Positions 1 through 8,125 of a stretch of 17,620 bases of DNA are shown here, in pieces. The position numbers were made by a program, and so were the translations under genes. The DNA lies in NCBI GenBank assembly GCA_020438525.1, contig JAGQUL010000067.1, forward strand, positions 1 through 17,620, read 5' to 3'. Below the pieces are notes generated by a model. That model was not told the origin of the DNA. It saw nothing but the letters and a program-made list of their open reading frames with translations, and ran no database searches. Position 1 is the stretch's first letter; each line of letters starts with the position of its first letter. This stretch comes from Thermoleophilia bacterium. Lineage in GTDB: Bacteria > Actinomycetota > Thermoleophilia > Gaiellales > SKUG01.

Positions 1-1394
1 TGGAGGGGGTTCTGGCGTCGGGGGGATTCGCGTACGGGGACACGGGGCGCGCTGCAAGCGCTCAGTCTCAATATCCGCCGGGGTTTCACCTCGTGGCAGC
101 AGCTCTATCCCGTTCTTTCGATGACACCGCCGGTTCGACCGATTTCCGCGGAACGCCAGCCGATGCGATGTGGCTCATGACGATGCTCGCGTTCGGCGCG
201 ATGGGTGCCGTTCTCGGTCTGTTGGTAATCCAGTTCGCAGCGGGTGATGGCACCGGTGTTCGATGGGTGGTTGCCCTGACCTCGGCGCTCGCTTCTGCAG
301 GTGCGATCTTCTGGCATCCGTTGTCGCTGCTCGTCTACGCGTTCGTGCCCCAGATCGTGAGCCTGCTTCTGCTCGCGACGCTGCTTCTCGCGCTCATGAT
401 GCGTCCCGCTCTTGGCGTTGGTCAGACGCTGCTGGTTGCGGCTTCATGCATTGCGCTCATCGGATGGACGTGGTTCTTCTTGCTTCCCGTGGCCAGCATC
501 TCGGTGCTGGCCTGGCTCCGTATCGACCGGGTCGCGCTTCGCGGTCGATGGATGAGTGTTGCGTTCGCCGCTGTGGCGTCGCTTGCCACCGTCCCGATCC
601 CGATCTATTTCCTGCTGCGAGGAGCTGATACCTCGGTCGTCAATGTGGCGGGTGGGGTGGTGCTCCTGCCGGCGGAAGCCGTCTACGGCGTGGCGGCGCT
701 GGGGCTCCTTGCCCTGCTCACCATCACGTCTTCGACCGATGCACAGCAGCGAAGCGGCGTCCTGCTTGCTGCGTTCCTGACATCCAGCATTGCCTTCTCG
801 CTCCTGCTTGGTATGTACCAGCAGGCAACCATCGGCACGACGGAATACTTCTACGCCAAGTCTCTCTACACGATCGTTGTCCTCTCGATCGTCGTTGTTC
901 TCGGGGTTGCTGGTCGAATGCTTTCGTCGGCCCGCATCCGGCCAGCGCGCAGAGTCGGTGGAGCGATGTTGCTCTCGGTCGGCTTGGTCTTGCTCACCTC
1001 GATGAGGCCGTGGGACCGCGCAGCCAGCCCGATTTGGGGATTTCGAGACGGGGGAGGCATGACGCAACTACTGCGTCCATCGTTCGACGCGTACGTCCGA
1101 GCCCATGACCGCATTCGTGGGCGATATGTCATCCAGTGGGAGCGGACGGACCAGCCAGTTCATGATTACATCGCGTCGCGATGGCTCACCACGCTCAATG
1201 GAAAAGCCGATGGCGAAGTGTGGGAGCTGTGGTACAAGACCAGTGTTGACCAGCATCGCGGTGCCCTGGCCGACTTCATCACCGCGACCAACGGAAACGT
1301 CGCCGTGCTCACCGGCAACGAGTCTCTTGCTGCGGAGATGCGTGGTTCGAGTGTCGATCCCCAGGCGTTGGAGCGAGTCGAGTGGATCAAGTGA
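1..1394 (+). CDS. Polytopic membrane protein, GT-C-like (5' end outside window)
   Basis: The reading frame (first full codon at base 3) is open to the left edge, so this is the 3' part of a longer gene. A GTG at 93 is a possible but unlikely start: the codons before it encode a loop ending in YPPGFHLVAA. A Tyr-Pro-x-Gly-x-His motif of this sort is seen in actinobacterial polytopic membrane proteins such as the DUF6541 type, and it would be lost. From the GTG onward about nine or ten hydrophobic segments follow, up to about residue 305. A soluble tail of about 125 residues comes next, probably outside the membrane. Many transmembrane segments with a soluble C-terminal domain is the plan of GT-C glycosyltransferases that use polyprenyl-phosphate sugars; that role is inferred from architecture and neighbours, and no catalytic residue is assigned. 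It overlaps the next gene and is probably co-transcribed with it. Confident as a gene, tentative as a glycosyltransferase. Confidence 0.8.
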   Translation, partial: EGVLASGGFAYGDTGRAASAQSQYPPGFHLVAAALSRSFDDTAGSTDFRGTPADAMWLMTMLAFGAMGAVLGLLVIQFAAGDGTGVRWVVALTSALASAGAIFWHPLSLLVYAFVPQIVSLLLLATLLLALMMRPALGVGQTLLVAASCIALIGWTWFFLLPVASISVLAWLRIDRVALRGRWMSVAFAAVASLATVPIPIYFLLRGADTSVVNVAGGVVLLPAEAVYGVAALGLLALLTITSSTDAQQRSGVLLAAFLTSSIAFSLLLGMYQQATIGTTEYFYAKSLYTIVVLSIVVVLGVAGRMLSSARIRPARRVGGAMLLSVGLVLLTSMRPWDRAASPIWGFRDGGGMTQLLRPSFDAYVRAHDRIRGRYVIQWERTDQPVHDYIASRWLTTLNGKADGEVWELWYKTSVDQHRGALADFITATNGNVAVLTGNESLAAEMRGSSVDPQALERVEWIK

Positions 1395-3415
1395 CAGAAA
1401 CCCGATCTTCGCGCTCACGCAAGGATGTTCCTTCGGAAAGCCTTGCTGACGGAGGCGCTCGTGCCCGATCCTCGGCGACGCGGCTGATTGGAGGTCAGCC
1501 GGTCAGGATCTGGTGCATCTTCGTTCTGGCGATCTACGCCGTGCTGATTGCCTTGGGTATCTCATCAACCTCAATCTCGGTTGATCCGCTGCGCGAGGAT
1601 CCCTCCAAGGCCGCGCCGGGACTGATCGCAGGTTCGCCGCGCCCGATCAGGTCCGATGACTTCCTTCGCGCTACGCCATGGACGATCGGTCAGATGACGA
1701 CCTCCGAAGGATCTCGGTTCTCACCACTCACGTACGCGGCAGGCTCGTTCGTCGCACCCGGGACGGGTGGTTGGATCGGCAAAGTCCTGTACCCGGAAAC
1801 CGCTGTCGTCGGGTTGGTCGCCAAGGTAGCGCCGGAACAGGCGTTCGCCGCGGGGGCTTGGCTGATGTTCGTCATCGCCGCGATCATGTTGCCCGTGTGG
1901 TTGACGCTGATTGGCGTGCGAGCCGCGGTTTCGATCCCATGCACGATCCTCGTGCTGCTGGCCCCTACCACGGCGTGGTGGTCGTGGTCGCCGACCGCAG
2001 TCGTGGGCATACCGGCGATGACTGCCGTGCTCACGATAGTGGGGACCAGACTATGGGTCGACCACCGACGATTCGGCGCAACGCTCGTAGGGTTTGCTGC
2101 TGCGCTGTCCTTCGCGCGGGTCGCACTGGGGTATCAGCCGTGGGGAATCCCCATGGCACTCATGATGTTCGTTCCGACCTTGGCGTACTTGATCGAATCG
2201 ACAGGCCGTCGACGAGTGGCATTCGGCGTCGTCGGCGCGATCACGGTGTTGGGTGGGCTGATCTCGTCGGCGTACCTGCGTCAGGAAGCAAAGAGCTTCG
2301 GGGTGCTGCTCGACACCGTGTACCCGGGCGGGCGACGCTCGGTTGGCGAAGCGCTTGATATGGCACACCTGTTCGGGGCCCCACACCTCTGGGTCCTCCA
2401 GAAAGCCGACGCTGCGCTCGTCAACACGAACCAGTCAGAGATCGCATCGGGCTATCTGGTGCTGGGCTTGGTCGCACTGATGCTCGTGCCTGCCGTTCAA
2501 TGGAGTCGCGTGTACACGCGCCGGGCAACCGCAGCGTCATCGCTCGTGGTGCTCGCCGGACTCGCAACATGGTGCACCGTTGCCTGGCCGTCCGGTGCTT
2601 CACGGCTTTTCCCGCTCAGCATCATCCCCGCCGCCCGCATGGGTCAGATCCTGGGAATCGCAGCGACCCTGTCGTTTGCGATCATGTTCGATCGCTGGTC
2701 AAGGCAGCAAATTGTCAATCGATGGCCGGCAGCGCTCTCGAGCGCAGCGCTGGCAGCTTTCGTAACCGCGATGGGCGGAAGCGCGCTGCGCATCAACTTC
2801 TTGCCTTCGTACCGCACCACATCCATCGCATGGGTAACGATCATCGTGGCAGTGGTAGTGCTTGTCGCCGTGCTCAGTGCACGACGCTGGTGGACCCTAG
2901 TTCCGCTGGCAGTTGTGTCCATCTTCGTCGTTGCGAGCGTCAACCCCCTGCAGCGCGGCTTCGGTGATCTCTCCGGAAGCACGACCGCACAGCAGATCCG
3001 CGATCTCGGCTCCGAACTCGATACAAACGAGGCGTGGGCCGCCGATGACTTCTACATGGACGCGTACCTGATGGCGAACGGTCAGCTGTCGCTGAGCGGC
3101 CAGCAATGGGTCGGGCCCAACAAGAAGGCCTGGAAAAGGCTCGATCCAGACGAAGCCGCCAAGGACACCTGGAACCGCGGCGCCTCGTTCATCCAATTCG
3201 ACTGGGTCGGCACCGACGATCCCCCGTCGATACAGTTGCAGCAGGCCGACGTGATCAGGGTCGTGGCAAACCCCTGCGACCCGGCGCTCGAAGATCTGGG
3301 CCTGCGCCTGGTCAGTTCCGACGTCCCGCTGGACATGCCGTGCCTCACAGAGAAGACTCGGCTTCACTTCGGCAACGCCGAGCGCGTCGTCTACCAAGTA
3401 GGAGATTCGGCGTAG
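1382..3415 (+). CDS. Polytopic membrane protein with extracytoplasmic C-terminal domain, surface-glycan associated
   Basis: A protein of about 677 residues with a short basic cytoplasmic N-terminus and a first transmembrane helix near residues 43-63. A loop with the motif PRPIRSDDFLRATPW follows near residues 86-100. About ten further hydrophobic segments run to about residue 525, and a soluble tail of about 150 residues with two cysteines ends the protein. The Arg-Ser-Asp-Asp/Glu loop after the first helix recurs in large actinobacterial membrane proteins found beside glycosyltransferases. Arrangement and context suggest a GT-C-type or flippase-like role in a surface polysaccharide, which is inference. 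Two GTG starts are possible. The one at 1382 has GGAG at 1370-1373 at good spacing. The one at 1391 makes a GTGA 4-base overlap with the upstream stop but lies 17 bases from that GGAG. Either way it is tightly coupled to the upstream gene. G/C at third positions is low for the window (15 of the first 30 codons from 1391). Confidence 0.88.
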   Translation: MDQVTETRSSRSRKDVPSESLADGGARARSSATRLIGGQPVRIWCIFVLAIYAVLIALGISSTSISVDPLREDPSKAAPGLIAGSPRPIRSDDFLRATPWTIGQMTTSEGSRFSPLTYAAGSFVAPGTGGWIGKVLYPETAVVGLVAKVAPEQAFAAGAWLMFVIAAIMLPVWLTLIGVRAAVSIPCTILVLLAPTTAWWSWSPTAVVGIPAMTAVLTIVGTRLWVDHRRFGATLVGFAAALSFARVALGYQPWGIPMALMMFVPTLAYLIESTGRRRVAFGVVGAITVLGGLISSAYLRQEAKSFGVLLDTVYPGGRRSVGEALDMAHLFGAPHLWVLQKADAALVNTNQSEIASGYLVLGLVALMLVPAVQWSRVYTRRATAASSLVVLAGLATWCTVAWPSGASRLFPLSIIPAARMGQILGIAATLSFAIMFDRWSRQQIVNRWPAALSSAALAAFVTAMGGSALRINFLPSYRTTSIAWVTIIVAVVVLVAVLSARRWWTLVPLAVVSIFVVASVNPLQRGFGDLSGSTTAQQIRDLGSELDTNEAWAADDFYMDAYLMANGQLSLSGQQWVGPNKKAWKRLDPDEAAKDTWNRGASFIQFDWVGTDDPPSIQLQQADVIRVVANPCDPALEDLGLRLVSSDVPLDMPCLTEKTRLHFGNAERVVYQVGDSA

Positions 3416-3421
3416 ATCGCC

Positions 3422-3429
3422 GGGAAGGG
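3422..3429 (+). promoter_or_regulatory. Ribosome binding site of the GT2-GT4 gene
   Basis: The purine-rich GGGAAGGG lies four bases before the ATG at 3434, inside the 18-base gap after the preceding stop. It supports that start and translation from the same message as the upstream membrane-protein genes. Confidence 0.6.
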
Positions 3430-3433
3430 CTAG

Positions 3434-5998
3434 ATGAGCACCGTTTCCACAGCGTCCGAGACCATCGTCGTGCCGGATTCCACAGCTCCGCCGCGGCCCA
3501 GCGTGTCCATCGTCATCGCAAACTTCAATGGCGAGCAGGACCTGCCTGCATGCCTCGACTCGATCCTCGCGCTGGAATATCCCGCCGACAAGGTCGAGAC
3601 GATCATCGTCGAGAATGGTTCCAAGGACGGCTCGCGACAGTTGCTCGCGGCGCAGTACCCCTGGGCGAAGGTGCTTGAGCAGGACACGAACCTCGGATTC
3701 GCCCCGGCGGTGAACCTTGGTGTCGAGGCAGCCGCCGGCGAAGTGGTCGCGCTGTTGAACAACGACATGCAGGTCGAGCCACAATGGCTGGACGCGCTCG
3801 TCGACGCATGGTCTCCGGAGGACGGCTACACCTGTGTGGCGGGCACCATTCTCGACTGGCACGGCGAGAAGATCGATTACGCCGAAGGCGTGCTGAACTG
3901 GCACGGCATGGGCGACCAGATCGGGTTCGGCCTGCCGGTCGACCAGGTCTCGGTACGCGACGGTCGCGAGCTGCTGTTCGCCTGCGGCGGGTCGATGCTC
4001 ATCAGCAGGAACGTGTATCTCGAGCTGGGCGGTCTCGATGCCGACTACTTCGCCTACTTCGAGGACGTCGACCTCGGCTGGCGACTCTGGCTTTCCGGCC
4101 ACAAGGTGCGCCTCGCCGCCGACGCGCGATGCCGACATCGACACAACGGCACCTCAGGACGCTTCCCGTTCTACCAGCGGGCACTGCTCTACGAACGCAA
4201 CGCGCTTCGGACGATCATCAAGAACCTCGACGACGAGAACCTGGGTCGGTTGCTCGGGCCAGCGTTGATGCTCCTGATTCAACGGACGCTGCTCGACGCC
4301 AAGTCCGACCGAGCCCCCTACGAGTTCGGAACCGCAGGCGAATCGGACGCGACAGAGACGATTTCGCGTGACGCACTCGCTCGTCTCCATGCCGTCGGCG
4401 ACATCATTGGTGACCTCGACGAACTCATGCGGCTTCGACGCGAAGTCCAGCTGCGACGAACCGTGACGGACGAGGATGTCCTCCGACGCTTCGGGCGCCC
4501 GTTCCGCCCCCTGGGTGCCGGTGGTAGTGAATATCTTGAAGCAGCCGAAGCAATCCGGCGGAATTTTCAGCTGGATCGTACGATCCCCGAGGGGCGTGCT
4601 ACTCGCGTCGCGATTCTGGCGTACGACCGGATCGGCGAGCGAATGGCAGGTCCGGCAGTGCGGTCGCTCGAGATCGCGAAGGCCTTGTCGAAGTACTGCA
4701 CCGTTACGCTGATCTCGCCGTGGAAGGTCGAGCGGGAGGCCCCTGGTGTGGAGGTCCTCACCTTCGAGCATTCCGAGGAGCTGCGCCAGATGCTCGTCGA
4801 GAGCGACATCGTTCTCGTGCATGGATACGCGCTGGTGCAGTACCCGATCCTCAAGTCCACCCGAGCGTTGCTCGCCGTCGACCTCTACGATCCCTGGATC
4901 TTCGAGAACCTCGAGATGCGGCGCGATACCATCGATGATCGGGTCGAGGATTACCACGTTCGCGTCGACATCGACGTGCAGACGGAGCTGCTCGATCACG
5001 GCGACTTCTTCGTGTGCGCCAGCGAGCGCCAGCGCGATTATTGGCTCGGAATGTTGACCGCACGCGGTCGCGTCGATCGCACCACGTACGCCGCCGACCC
5101 GACACTGCGCTCGCTTATCGACGTGCTGCCCTACGGGTGCCCGGATACAGATCCGGCACCCGCCGGCGGCAAGCCGGTACTTCGCGGAGTGCACCAGGCG
5201 ATCCCGGAGGACGCGATCATCGTCACCTGGGGCGGTGGCACATGGGAATGGTTTGACCCGGTGCTGGTATTGGAAGCCTTCGCGCTCGCACACGAACGCG
5301 AGCCTCGGTTGCGGCTCTACTTCATGGGGCTGGATCAGGCTTCGGGCGAGGGCGTGCCGGAGATGAAGGTCGCAAAGCAGCTCAAGCAACGAGCAAGAGA
5401 GCTTGGGCTCGTCGACCGGGCGGTGGTGTTCGGAGACTGGGCACCCTACGACGAGCGAGGTCGCTACCTCGTTGAGTCAGACATGGGCGTGATTGCTACC
5501 AAGGACCTTGCCGAGGTGCGGCTTTCGTTCCGATCGCGGCTGCTCGACCACTTCTGGACAGGGCTGCCGACGATCACGACTTCCGGCGACGTGCTGGCGG
5601 ACATCGTCCACGAACACGATGCTGGTGCCATCGTTCCCATGGGCGATCGCGACGCACTCGCTGCGGCCATTTTGCGTCTCGCCGATGATGAAGAACTACG
5701 TCACCGGCAATCACGAAACGCCAAGGAGCTCGGTGGCAAGTACCGTTGGACGAACAACGTCGCACCGCTCGTGCGGATGGCGGATACGCCAGCGCGCTGG
5801 CGGGCGATTCGTAGCGAGCGACCACTGCGCAGGCAGCTGGACTTGAGTGAAGACGCGCAGGTGCTCCTGCTGCAGCGCCGTGCGCTCATCAACGACTACG
5901 GGCGCGTTTCCAAGCTGTTCGATTTCGTCGGTCGGTCTCGTATCCTTCGACCGATCGCGCGATTCGTCAAGCGCAAGGTGCTGCGAATCAAGGACTAG
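3434..5998 (+). CDS. Bifunctional glycosyltransferase, GT2 (N-terminal) fused to GT4-like (C-terminal)
   Basis: An 854-residue cytoplasmic protein made of two transferases. Residues 23-260 are a GT2/GT-A domain: VSIVIANFNG opening, VENGSKDGS nucleotide-binding loop (59-67), Asn-Asn-Asp in the DXD position (109-111), and YFEDVDLGWRLW (208-219), whose Glu210-Asp211 matches the GT2 catalytic-base motif. This resembles rhamnosyl- and galactosyl-type transferases. A linker leads to a GT-B/GT4-like domain from about 390 to 775, opening RVAILAYDR. A Gly-rich GGGTWEW loop starts the second Rossmann half, and SFRSRLLDHFWTGLP near 700 takes the place of the usual EX7E region; a clear EX7E pair is not seen. 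It probably adds two successive sugars to a lipid-linked glycan, and donors cannot be read from sequence. It follows the membrane-protein gene by 18 bases and its stop overlaps the convergent ATPase gene by 11 bases. Strong for the two-domain glycosyltransferase call. Confidence 0.92.
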   Translation: MSTVSTASETIVVPDSTAPPRPSVSIVIANFNGEQDLPACLDSILALEYPADKVETIIVENGSKDGSRQLLAAQYPWAKVLEQDTNLGFAPAVNLGVEAAAGEVVALLNNDMQVEPQWLDALVDAWSPEDGYTCVAGTILDWHGEKIDYAEGVLNWHGMGDQIGFGLPVDQVSVRDGRELLFACGGSMLISRNVYLELGGLDADYFAYFEDVDLGWRLWLSGHKVRLAADARCRHRHNGTSGRFPFYQRALLYERNALRTIIKNLDDENLGRLLGPALMLLIQRTLLDAKSDRAPYEFGTAGESDATETISRDALARLHAVGDIIGDLDELMRLRREVQLRRTVTDEDVLRRFGRPFRPLGAGGSEYLEAAEAIRRNFQLDRTIPEGRATRVAILAYDRIGERMAGPAVRSLEIAKALSKYCTVTLISPWKVEREAPGVEVLTFEHSEELRQMLVESDIVLVHGYALVQYPILKSTRALLAVDLYDPWIFENLEMRRDTIDDRVEDYHVRVDIDVQTELLDHGDFFVCASERQRDYWLGMLTARGRVDRTTYAADPTLRSLIDVLPYGCPDTDPAPAGGKPVLRGVHQAIPEDAIIVTWGGGTWEWFDPVLVLEAFALAHEREPRLRLYFMGLDQASGEGVPEMKVAKQLKQRARELGLVDRAVVFGDWAPYDERGRYLVESDMGVIATKDLAEVRLSFRSRLLDHFWTGLPTITTSGDVLADIVHEHDAGAIVPMGDRDALAAAILRLADDEELRHRQSRNAKELGGKYRWTNNVAPLVRMADTPARWRAIRSERPLRRQLDLSEDAQVLLLQRRALINDYGRVSKLFDFVGRSRILRPIARFVKRKVLRIKD

Positions 5999-7217
5999 AC
6001 GGCGTAGGTGCCGTGTGCGTGATCGCAACACGGGGATCGAAAGTGCCGTACGTTTCGATCGGGGCCGTGACGCGGAACAGCACGGCGTCACGATTCGCAT
6101 GCAGGACCGGTCCGGGGCCTGCTTCGGCGACCTCGGCGTGCACGACATACTCATTCGCGCTGAGCACGTTCTCGAACTCGAACGTCGTGACGAGCGTCGA
6201 ACCGGATTCGCATCGGCCCGCATCTTCGCGTGTCCACCAGTTGTTGGTGATCACGAGTTGCTTGCCCAATCGGTCGGTTATGAGGATCCCGATGATCGGA
6301 TTGGTCATCTCATCCCGGAACACGGTGCTGACTCGGATGCCCAGTCGTGCGCCTTGCGGAACGTGCGAATCGTCGCCGACGGGTTCGCCGTCGGCAAGGA
6401 TTTCGACTGATTCCACATGCGCTGCTGTGTCGAGTTCGTCAACGACGATCGGGGCCTCGGCTGCCTCGGGATCGTGATGCACGTTCAGCTGGTGGTAGCG
6501 GCGAACGACTTCGCGAGTGTCGCCCATGGCGGTCACCCGCCCATTCTGTAGAAGCATCGTGCGATCGCAGAAGTCAAGCACTGCAGCCATGTCGTGCGTG
6601 ACAAACAGGACCGTGCTGCCGGCTTCCTTGCGCTGGCGGAACACCTCGAAGCACTTGCGCTGGAAGTTCTCGTCGCCAACGGCGAGCACTTCGTCAGTGA
6701 GCAGGATGTCGGCACCTGCCTCGAGCGCAATCGCGAACGCGAGTCGCACCTGCATGCCGGACGAGAAGTTCCGCAGCTTGAGGTCCATGAATCGCTCGAG
6801 CTCGGCGAACTCGACGATGTCGTCATAACGATCCTTGATGCGCTGGGTTGTCAGCCCGAGCAAGGCGCCATTGATGAACACGTTCTCACGGCCCGAGAGC
6901 TCCGGGTTGAATCCGACGCCCAGCTCGATGAAGGGCGCGAGCGAGCCCTTGACGGTGATGCTGCCCTTGTCAGGCTTGTAGATGCCGGCAATCGCCTTGA
7001 GCAGGGTGCTCTTGCCGCTGCCATTGCGACCGACAATTCCGAAGAACTCACCGCGTCGCACCTCGAACGAGACGTCCTCGAGTGCCTGGAACTCCTCGAC
7101 CGTGGTCTTGGCGAACGGATGCAGGACCCTGCCGCGAAGCGAGGAGTACTGCACATGTGGGATCCGGAACGTCTTGCTGACGCTGTCTACCTTGATCACT
7201 ACATCGTTGCCGCTCAC
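5988..7217 (-). CDS. wzt: ABC transporter ATPase of a polysaccharide exporter, Wzt/TagH type with C-terminal glycan-binding domain
   Basis: A 409-residue ATPase that would power export of a lipid-linked O-antigen- or teichoic-acid-like glycan with the permease encoded just upstream. Residues 1-240 form the nucleotide-binding domain: Walker A GRNGSGKST (63-71), FIELGVGFNPELSGREN (97-112) typical of Wzt/TagH ATPases, signature SSGMQ (152-156), Walker B ILLTDE (171-176) and switch His208. Residues about 255-400 form an extra beta-rich domain with an NNWW motif. In Wzt proteins with such an extension, this domain binds the finished non-reducing end of the glycan before export; that reading here is by family. 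The GTG start at 7217 makes a GTGA overlap with the permease stop, implying translational coupling. The last codons overlap the convergent glycosyltransferase gene by 11 bases, and no terminator is visible between them. Confident in the function class; the substrate is unknown. Confidence 0.92.
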   Translation of the reverse strand: MSGNDVVIKVDSVSKTFRIPHVQYSSLRGRVLHPFAKTTVEEFQALEDVSFEVRRGEFFGIVGRNGSGKSTLLKAIAGIYKPDKGSITVKGSLAPFIELGVGFNPELSGRENVFINGALLGLTTQRIKDRYDDIVEFAELERFMDLKLRNFSSGMQVRLAFAIALEAGADILLTDEVLAVGDENFQRKCFEVFRQRKEAGSTVLFVTHDMAAVLDFCDRTMLLQNGRVTAMGDTREVVRRYHQLNVHHDPEAAEAPIVVDELDTAAHVESVEILADGEPVGDDSHVPQGARLGIRVSTVFRDEMTNPIIGILITDRLGKQLVITNNWWTREDAGRCESGSTLVTTFEFENVLSANEYVVHAEVAEAGPGPVLHANRDAVLFRVTAPIETYGTFDPRVAITHTAPTPSSP

Positions 7218-8038
7218 ACGAACTCCGCCACTCGATCCGCAGCTCGGTTGAAGACGTACAGACCCAAGCCGAACATCAATACCGTCAGGCCATAGGGAAT
7301 GAGCTGTACCAGCACACTGAAATCCTCACGCCCGGTGCCGGTCGCCGGATCGATCACGACGAGCCGGGCGTCCTGGATGATCTGCGCGAGCGGGTTCGAG
7401 AGCACGAGCGTCTGCAGGTGCACCGGAACGAGGCTGACGGGATAGATGATCGGTGTTGCGTAGAAGAGCATCTGGGCGCCGAGATCCCAGATCTGGCCGA
7501 TGTCGCGGAATCGAACGAACAGCGCGGCGAGCATGAGCGACACACCAATCGTGAAGACGATGAGCTGGATCACCAGCAGCGGCAGCCAGAGCCAGCTCCA
7601 GGTCGGGTAGACACCACCGACGATGCAGATTACGAGCACCGCACTCAGGTTGAACAGCATCGCGAGGATCGCGGTCCCGCCGACTGAGAGCGGCAACACG
7701 ATGCGGGGGAACGAGATCTTGCGAATCATGTCTGCACGCGCGACGAGCACCGACGTGCTGGCGAGCGTCGTTTCGGCAAAGAACGTCCAGAGTACGATCG
7801 CGAGCAACAGCTGGAGAGGGTAGCGGTCGACGCCGCTCCCGAACTTCAGCACGTAGTCGAACGCGAAGTACAGGATCCCGAACAGCGCGAGCGGCTTGGC
7901 AACGGACCAGAAGAAGCCAAGGAACGATCCGGCATACCGCAGCTTGAACTCGCTGCGAGCGAGGATTCCCGTGAGGGTGAGCGTCTGTCGAAGGGAGCCT
8001 GATGCCATGCGGCTGAGGTACCTCTGGGGGAGCACCAC
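7214..8038 (-). CDS. wzm: ABC transporter permease of a polysaccharide exporter, Wzm/TagG type
   Basis: A permease of 274 residues, a normal length for the ABC-2 polysaccharide export family, and the membrane partner of the downstream ATPase. The N-terminal amphipathic stretch LARSEFKLRYAGSFLGFFWS (26-45) matches the hallmark of Wzm/TagG permeases (basic, RY, GS, LG, W). About six hydrophobic helices follow, with a PEEP-free loop region containing RFRDIGQIWDLG before the last pair. Two starts are possible. The GTG GTG at 8038 is chosen because it gives the full amphipathic N-terminus. An ATG at 8008 would shorten it by ten residues and has AGAGG upstream, though rather far away. Neither has a strong ribosome binding site. 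It is the first gene of the leftward exporter pair and is divergent from the GT4 gene at 8126. Confidence 0.9.
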   Translation of the reverse strand: MVLPQRYLSRMASGSLRQTLTLTGILARSEFKLRYAGSFLGFFWSVAKPLALFGILYFAFDYVLKFGSGVDRYPLQLLLAIVLWTFFAETTLASTSVLVARADMIRKISFPRIVLPLSVGGTAILAMLFNLSAVLVICIVGGVYPTWSWLWLPLLVIQLIVFTIGVSLMLAALFVRFRDIGQIWDLGAQMLFYATPIIYPVSLVPVHLQTLVLSNPLAQIIQDARLVVIDPATGTGREDFSVLVQLIPYGLTVLMFGLGLYVFNRAADRVAEFV

Positions 8039-8125
8039 GTAACCGCACTATGATACTGCATACGACGACGAATTCCGCGCACTCACGCCCTCTCCCTACG
8101 CCGGGTACACGATGGTCACAGCCTC
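8039..8125. promoter_or_regulatory. Divergent intergenic region with back-to-back -10-like elements
   Basis: This 87-base spacer must hold the promoters of the leftward exporter pair and the rightward GT4 gene. TATGAT (8049-8054, +) is one base from a consensus -10 box. The overlapping TATCAT (8055-8050, -) is its near mirror and lies 11 bases before the GTG at 8038, which would give the exporter message an almost leaderless start. I see no good -35 box for either direction and no strong ribosome binding site before the ATG at 8126. The assignment is by pattern only. Confidence 0.35.

Noticed and set aside
2897..5389. Two minus-strand frames of over 400 codons (4144-2897 and 5389-4154)
   Set aside because: Both are antisense to the well-supported membrane-protein and GT2-GT4 genes and have unstructured-looking composition without motifs.
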